10,443 nucleotides of DNA from positions 1 to 10,443 of the forward strand of contig JAZUJB010000042.1 in the NCBI GenBank assembly GCA_045642545.1, in the 5' to 3' direction. Positions within the stretch are counted from its first letter, which is position 1. Each line of letters starts with the position of its first letter. Shown one piece after another: positions 6,165-10,443 of the stretch. The translations under genes were made by a program, and so were the position numbers. The stretch comes from F23-B02 sp045642545 (GTDB lineage Bacteria; Bacillota; Clostridia; Oscillospirales; Oscillospiraceae). The notes under the pieces are model-generated. The model ran no database searches and had not been told where the DNA came from. It was given only the letters and a program-made list of their open reading frames with translations.

Positions 6165-6843
6165 AGCTGTAATACCCATCCATTCCGTCACTGATCAGAT
6201 GACCGCCGTCAATGGCGATAACACGCTTTGAGAATGCGTTGACCAGTTCCTTCTCGTGAGTTACTACCAGAATGGTAGTGCCCATCTCGTTTATCTTCTC
6301 AAGCAGGAGCATAAGCTCAAGGCTGCGTACGGGGTCGAGGTTGCCGGTAGGCTCGTCGGCTATAATCATAGTCGGATTGTTGACCAGCGCGCGTGCAATT
6401 GCAACACGCTGCTGCTCACCGCCGGAAAGCTCTGCGGGCAGGCGCTTTTCGCGGCCTTCAAGTCCTACAAGCTCAAGCACATGAGGCACTCTTGTCTTGA
6501 TTTCTCTGTTGGATGCGCCGACAACGCGCATTGCAAATGCAACATTATCATACACGGTCATCTTCTCGATGAGGCGGAAGTCCTGGAAGATTACGCCCAG
6601 AGTTCTGCGCATCTTGGGCATCTTGCGGCGCTTCATCTCGCCCATATTGAAGCCGTTGACGATAATCTTGCCGTCCGAGGGTCTGATTTCGCCGGTGAGC
6701 AGCTTGATAATCGTGGTCTTACCGGAGCCGGAAGGACCTACGAGGAACGCAAACTCACCCTCATTGATGGTCAGGCTTACATTGTCAAGAGCAGCAACAT
6801 CGCTGTTCTCGTAAACCATCGTTACATTGTTCATCTGAACCAT
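6151..6843 (-). CDS. ftsE: Cell division ATP-binding protein FtsE
   Basis: The 230-residue product is the cytoplasmic ATPase of the FtsEX complex. Walker A GPSGSGKT is at 36-43, Q-loop FQDFRL at 86-91, signature LSGGEQQR at 139-146, Walker B MIIADEPTGNLD at 159-170 and the switch histidine His196 in VVTHE. The Q-loop region DFRLIEKMTVYDNVAFAMRVVG is characteristic of FtsE rather than of general lipoprotein-release ATPases. The start has an excellent AGGAGGA site (6851-6857), 7 bases upstream. The gene overlaps ftsX by 14 bases, ensuring coupled synthesis of the two subunits. It is preceded by a PucR-type regulator gene and a short hairpin. Confidence 0.98.
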   Translation of the reverse strand: MVQMNNVTMVYENSDVAALDNVSLTINEGEFAFLVGPSGSGKTTIIKLLTGEIRPSDGKIIVNGFNMGEMKRRKMPKMRRTLGVIFQDFRLIEKMTVYDNVAFAMRVVGASNREIKTRVPHVLELVGLEGREKRLPAELSGGEQQRVAIARALVNNPTMIIADEPTGNLDPVRSLELMLLLEKINEMGTTILVVTHEKELVNAFSKRVIAIDGGHLISDGMDGYYSYEVE

Positions 6844-6869
6844 TGAGTTTTCCTCCTGAGGATTTGAAG

Positions 6870-6885
6870 GGCAGGCTTACCTGCC
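6870..6885 (-). other. Small hairpin between the regulator gene and ftsE
   Basis: GGCAGG-TAAG-CCTGCC is a perfect 6-bp, GC-rich stem with a 4-base loop, starting 6 bases after the regulator's stop codon and ending 12 bases before the ftsE ribosome site. There is no T-tract after it on the minus strand, so it is not a full terminator. It could mark an RNA-processing or stability boundary, or be incidental. Confidence 0.45.
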
Positions 6886-6891
6886 GTATTT

Positions 6892-7986
6892 TCAGCGACC
6901 GCCGTTAATTACGGAGTCCAGGTACTGCTTGACCATCATTGCAACCTTGAATACGATTGCGTGGTCAAACTCGCGAAGGTCAAGTCCGGTTATCTTCTTG
7001 ATTTTTTCAAGACGGTAGACCAGCGTGTTGCGGTGGACATACAGCTTGCGTGAGGTTTCGGATACATTCAGGTTGTTCTCGAAGAACTTGTTGATAGTAT
7101 CCAGCGTATCCTCGTCAAGAGTCTCAAGCGGATTCTTCTTGAAGACCTCATTAAGGAACATCTCACAAAGAGTTGTCGGAAGCTGATATATGATTCGGCC
7201 TATGCCGAGATTTTCATAGCTGATGATTGTTTTCTCAGAGTCGAATACGCGGCCGACATCGATGGCAATCTGTGCCTCCTTGTAGCGGTCGGCAAGCTCT
7301 CTGAGGTGCTTTGCGGTAGTACCGATACCGACGATGCACTTAATCTGAAGCTCGTTTCTGAGAACATTTTCAATGTTCTCCGCAATAGCCTTTACCTCGC
7401 TGCTGCTGTCGCCGTTGGGCAACTCCTTGATGACGACCATATCAGTTTCGTTGATGCTGATAACAAAGTCGTGCTGCTTATCGGTGAACAGGCTCTGCAG
7501 CACCTCAACTGCTGCAACATCGGAGCGTTCAATCTGACGCACAAGCAGGAGTGCTCTCGGAACATCGGGGACAAAATGCAGCTCCTTTGTTCTTACATAG
7601 ACATCGCCGGGCAGAATATTATCGGAGATTATATTCTTGAGGAAGGCAGCCTTGTTGTACTTTTCCTCATAATTGGTCTTTGCCTCGTTGAATGCAACGG
7701 CAGCCATCATGCAGCTGACCTTTGCCATCTCGTCGCAGCCTTCAACAAAGACCGCATAGTCAAACTTTGCATTGCTCGAGCCAAGGGCCTTATAGGTACG
7801 CATACCGCTGACGAAAATATGCTCAGAGCTATCAAAGTTAAAATTCTGAAAATCATCAAGGCGGGAGCCTATCATGGGCAGCTCACTGCAGGTGATGACA
7901 TAGCCCTGGTCATCAATGACACCGATGCATCTGTCAGTGGCTTCCTTTATCTGTATAATGACACTCTGAAAAATTCTGCTGGACAT
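6892..7986 (-). CDS. PucR/CdaR-type helix-turn-helix transcriptional regulator
   Basis: The 364-residue product ends in the PucR C-terminal winged-helix signature: NLNVSETSRKLYVHRNTLVY (305-324) followed by RLEKIKKITGLDLREFDHAI and a short helical tail. The middle part (about 140-265) resembles the degenerate GGDEF-like domain of CdaR regulators, with a helical linker (DRYKEAQIAIDVG). The N-terminal about 120 residues contain IGVIDDQGYVITCS, which suggests a small ligand-binding sensor of PAS/GAF-like type; the effector is unknown. It is not a canonical sugar-diacid N-terminus. The start is well defined by GGGGAGGAA (7992-8000). As first gene of the transcript, with its promoter directly upstream, it may regulate itself together with ftsEX, which is inference from position. 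Confidence 0.88.
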   Translation of the reverse strand: MSSRIFQSVIIQIKEATDRCIGVIDDQGYVITCSELPMIGSRLDDFQNFNFDSSEHIFVSGMRTYKALGSSNAKFDYAVFVEGCDEMAKVSCMMAAVAFNEAKTNYEEKYNKAAFLKNIISDNILPGDVYVRTKELHFVPDVPRALLLVRQIERSDVAAVEVLQSLFTDKQHDFVISINETDMVVIKELPNGDSSSEVKAIAENIENVLRNELQIKCIVGIGTTAKHLRELADRYKEAQIAIDVGRVFDSEKTIISYENLGIGRIIYQLPTTLCEMFLNEVFKKNPLETLDEDTLDTINKFFENNLNVSETSRKLYVHRNTLVYRLEKIKKITGLDLREFDHAIVFKVAMMVKQYLDSVINGGR

Positions 7987-8047
7987 TGCGATTCCTCCCC
8001 TATGATTATGGGTATTTTAACGATACTCGTGCAATGATGCTTCCAAC

Positions 8048-8076
8048 ATAATAATACTTTTTTGTGCGTTTTTCAA
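8048..8076 (-). promoter_or_regulatory. Sigma-A type promoter of the regulator-ftsEX-S41-greA-lysS cluster
   Basis: On the minus strand, TTGAAA (-35, 8071-8076) and TATTAT (-10, 8048-8053) are separated by exactly 17 bases in an A/T-rich region. Transcription would begin near 8041, giving a leader of about 55 bases before the regulator ATG. No other comparably good promoter was found inside the downstream gene cluster. Confidence 0.75.
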
Positions 8077-8161
8077 TAGAATAATGAGTGAAAATTGTTG
8101 ACTTTTCAAAAAAACATCTAATTACATATATAAAAGCAACAAAAAACGGCTTGAAATTTAG

Positions 8162-8875
8162 TTACTTTTTCTTCATCACTCTGCACAATTCATCGCTCGA
8201 TAATGGGCGAAATTCGCCCGGTTTCAGCCCTTTATCAAGCTCTAAACCGCCAATTTTCAAACGCTTTAACGCCGTTACGGGCTTGCCTCGGGAGGCAAGC
8301 ATTCGCTTGACCTGATGGTATTTTCCCTCCACAACCTTAACAAGACAGCTGCCGTCATCAAGCAAGCAAAGCCCCGCAGGAAGGCATTTTGTTCCGTCAG
8401 CAAGGGTTACTCCCTCTACAAAAGCGCGGACATCCTCCGCATTTACGGGTGCTTCCGTTTCAGCGTGATACACCTTCACAATCTCGGACTTTGGGGAAAT
8501 CACCTTATGTGCAAACTCACCGTCATCGGTAATAATGAGCAGTCCGGTAGTGTCCTTATCGAGTCTGCCGACAGGAAACAGCCCCATTTTCTGCATCTCG
8601 GGCCTGAGCAAATCTATTACTGTTTTCTGTTTACCGTCATCGGTTGCAGACAGAACTCCCGCAGGCTTATTGAGCATATAGTAATGAAATTTTTCATATT
8701 TGATTATGTTTCCGTCAAGCACAACAACCGCAGTTTCAGGTTCAAGCTTCTGTTCGGGGGCTTTTGCAACCACACCGTCGACAGTAATTCTGCCGGCCTT
8801 TACCATCATTTTGATTTCTCGTCTGCTCGCTATTCCGCATTCGGAAATATACTTATCAAGCCTCATTAATGGCAT
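8162..8875 (-). CDS. rsuA: 16S rRNA pseudouridine synthase, RsuA family
   Basis: The 237-residue product converts a specific uridine in small-subunit rRNA (U516 in E. coli) to pseudouridine. An N-terminal S4 RNA-binding domain (MRLDKYISECGIASRREIKM) covers about 4-50. The catalytic domain includes YYMLNKPAG (65-73) and GRLDKDTTGLLIITDDG (103-119), with catalytic Asp106. The EGKYHQVKRM motif (183-192) is characteristic of RsuA rather than of RluB/RluE/RluF, which usually have an R-x-R-[EQ]-[IV]-R-R version. Start at 8875 is preferred: GGTGA lies 4 bases before it, whereas the alternative ATG at 8866 has no site. It has its own promoter and ends 85 bases before the -35 of the ftsEX cluster promoter; no clear terminator was seen between them, so some read-through is possible. 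Confidence 0.95.
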   Translation of the reverse strand: MPLMRLDKYISECGIASRREIKMMVKAGRITVDGVVAKAPEQKLEPETAVVVLDGNIIKYEKFHYYMLNKPAGVLSATDDGKQKTVIDLLRPEMQKMGLFPVGRLDKDTTGLLIITDDGEFAHKVISPKSEIVKVYHAETEAPVNAEDVRAFVEGVTLADGTKCLPAGLCLLDDGSCLVKVVEGKYHQVKRMLASRGKPVTALKRLKIGGLELDKGLKPGEFRPLSSDELCRVMKKK

Positions 8876-8890
8876 AAAATCACCGAATTA

Positions 8891-8919
8891 ATTATAACAT
8901 AAAGTATAGGAAATTTGAA
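8891..8919 (-). promoter_or_regulatory. Sigma-A type promoter of rsuA, giving a very short leader
   Basis: A consensus TATAAT (8891-8896) is preceded after 17 bases by TTCAAA (8914-8919) on the minus strand. Transcription would begin near 8884, only about 9-10 bases before the ATG and practically at the GGTGA ribosome site, so the mRNA would be almost leaderless. Confidence 0.65.
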
Positions 8920-8936
8920 TACTTAAAGGCAATAAT

Positions 8937-9398
8937 ATGGATATGTTTACAAAATGTTTAATGTTGACGAAAAAGCGCGCGGTGATTATTATCCTCATCG
9001 CCGCTGCAATTATGACTGCCGCCGTTGTATTTTGCTCCGCGCCCGGCTGCAGCTTCGGAGCTTCGGAGCTGATAAATGTTTCAAGCGCCGAGGGCAGACA
9101 GAAGTATCTTCAAAAGCTCGGCTGGGATATAGATATAGGCAGCGAGGAGAGCAAAACCGTACTTATTCCAAGGCAATTCGAGGGCATTATGGCAGACTAT
9201 GCCCGCCTGCAGACTGAGCAGGGCTATGATTTTGCTTCGTACGGCGGTCTGGAATGTACGCAGTATACTTACATTGTGACAAACTATACCGATTCGGACA
9301 GCACGGTTTATGCAACCGTTTATATAAAAAGCGGTCATGTCATTGGCGGAGATATTCATTCAGCCGCCATTGACGGATTTATGCACGCGCTCAAATAA
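8937..9398 (+). CDS. DUF4830 domain protein, single membrane anchor
   Basis: The 153-residue product has a basic N-terminus, one membrane segment at about 14-32 and an outside domain. I recognise the C-terminal part as DUF4830: YLQKLGWDID (57-66), V-x-IP-x-x-F (75-81), Y-x-x-LQ-x-x-QGYDF (88-99), QYTYIVTNY (109-117) and the closing IGGDIHS-x-x-x-DGFMHAL (136-152). This is a small clostridial family with no known function, usually membrane-anchored. Two cysteines, 33 and 38, follow the membrane segment, but neither fits a lipobox (VVFC has Phe before Cys). The start has AAAGG about 8 bases upstream. It is divergent from rsuA and shares the 61-base intergenic region; no clear plus-strand promoter was identified. 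A strong terminator follows directly. Confidence 0.85.
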   Translation: MDMFTKCLMLTKKRAVIIILIAAAIMTAAVVFCSAPGCSFGASELINVSSAEGRQKYLQKLGWDIDIGSEESKTVLIPRQFEGIMADYARLQTEQGYDFASYGGLECTQYTYIVTNYTDSDSTVYATVYIKSGHVIGGDIHSAAIDGFMHALK

Positions 9399-9430
9399 AA
9401 AAAGACTTGGCATAAGCCAAGTCTTTTTTT
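9397..9430. terminator. Bidirectional intrinsic terminator between the DUF4830 gene and tuf
   Basis: A perfect inverted repeat has arms 9397-9411 and 9416-9430 with the loop ATAA; the GC core is GACTTGGC/GCCAAGTC, flanked by seven As and seven Ts. The left arm includes the last bases of the DUF4830 stop codon. It ends plus-strand transcription from the DUF4830 gene and minus-strand transcription from tuf, whose stop is 11 bases away. Confidence 0.95.
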
Positions 9431-9441
9431 ATAAAACGATA

Positions 9442-10443
<1,002 letters not shown>

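Noticed and set aside
8088..8160. Possible terminator for rsuA in the T-rich stretch after its stop.
   Set aside because: There are T-tracts (for example after AAGCCG on the minus strand), but no stem of reasonable length precedes them.

Overview
The window looks like chromosomal core DNA from a low- to mid-GC Firmicute, most likely a gut clostridium of the Ruminococcaceae/Oscillospiraceae type. The evidence is strong purine-rich Shine-Dalgarno sites, the gene order PucR-like regulator-ftsE-ftsX-S41 protease-greA-lysS, a DUF4830 protein, and a clostridial-looking EF-Tu. The taxonomic placement is inference. No IS element, CRISPR array, tRNA, rRNA, riboswitch or prophage gene is visible.

Layout. 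At 1-138 (+) is the C-terminal tail of a phosphodiester glycosidase (NAGPA/DUF2233) protein. It converges, across a bidirectional terminator, on a minus-strand lipoprotein of the Ntn-hydrolase superfamily (324-1586; choloylglycine hydrolase/linear amide C-N hydrolase type). From about 8076 down to 1749 on the minus strand runs a tightly packed seven-gene cluster. It starts at a good sigma-A promoter and ends at a clear intrinsic terminator: PucR/CdaR-type regulator, ftsE, ftsX, an unlisted 56-codon secreted-peptide gene, an S41 C-terminal processing protease, greA and lysS. Upstream of it, also on the minus strand, is rsuA (16S rRNA pseudouridine synthase). Divergent from rsuA is a membrane-anchored DUF4830 protein (8937-9398, +), which converges through a perfect bidirectional terminator on tuf (EF-Tu), cut at its 5' end by the window edge.

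How the genes fit together. FtsE (ATPase) and FtsX (membrane subunit) form the cell-division complex that switches on peptidoglycan hydrolases outside the membrane. The S41 protease is anchored with its PDZ and catalytic domains outside the membrane, where it could process envelope proteins. The regulator sits first in the transcript. greA and lysS at the distal end tie the envelope genes to transcription elongation and translation. The most notable point is that the position between ftsX and the S41 gene, where related bacteria often carry an M23/EnvC-like hydrolase or activator, here holds only a 56-residue secreted peptide (mature part about 23 residues, two cysteines), followed by a perfect 14-bp hairpin.

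No gene-free stretch exceeds 300 bases. The largest gaps are 180-323 (nothing convincing), 1587-1784 (lysS terminator and a weak promoter candidate) and 8001-8161 (promoter of the ftsEX cluster; no terminator recognised for rsuA).
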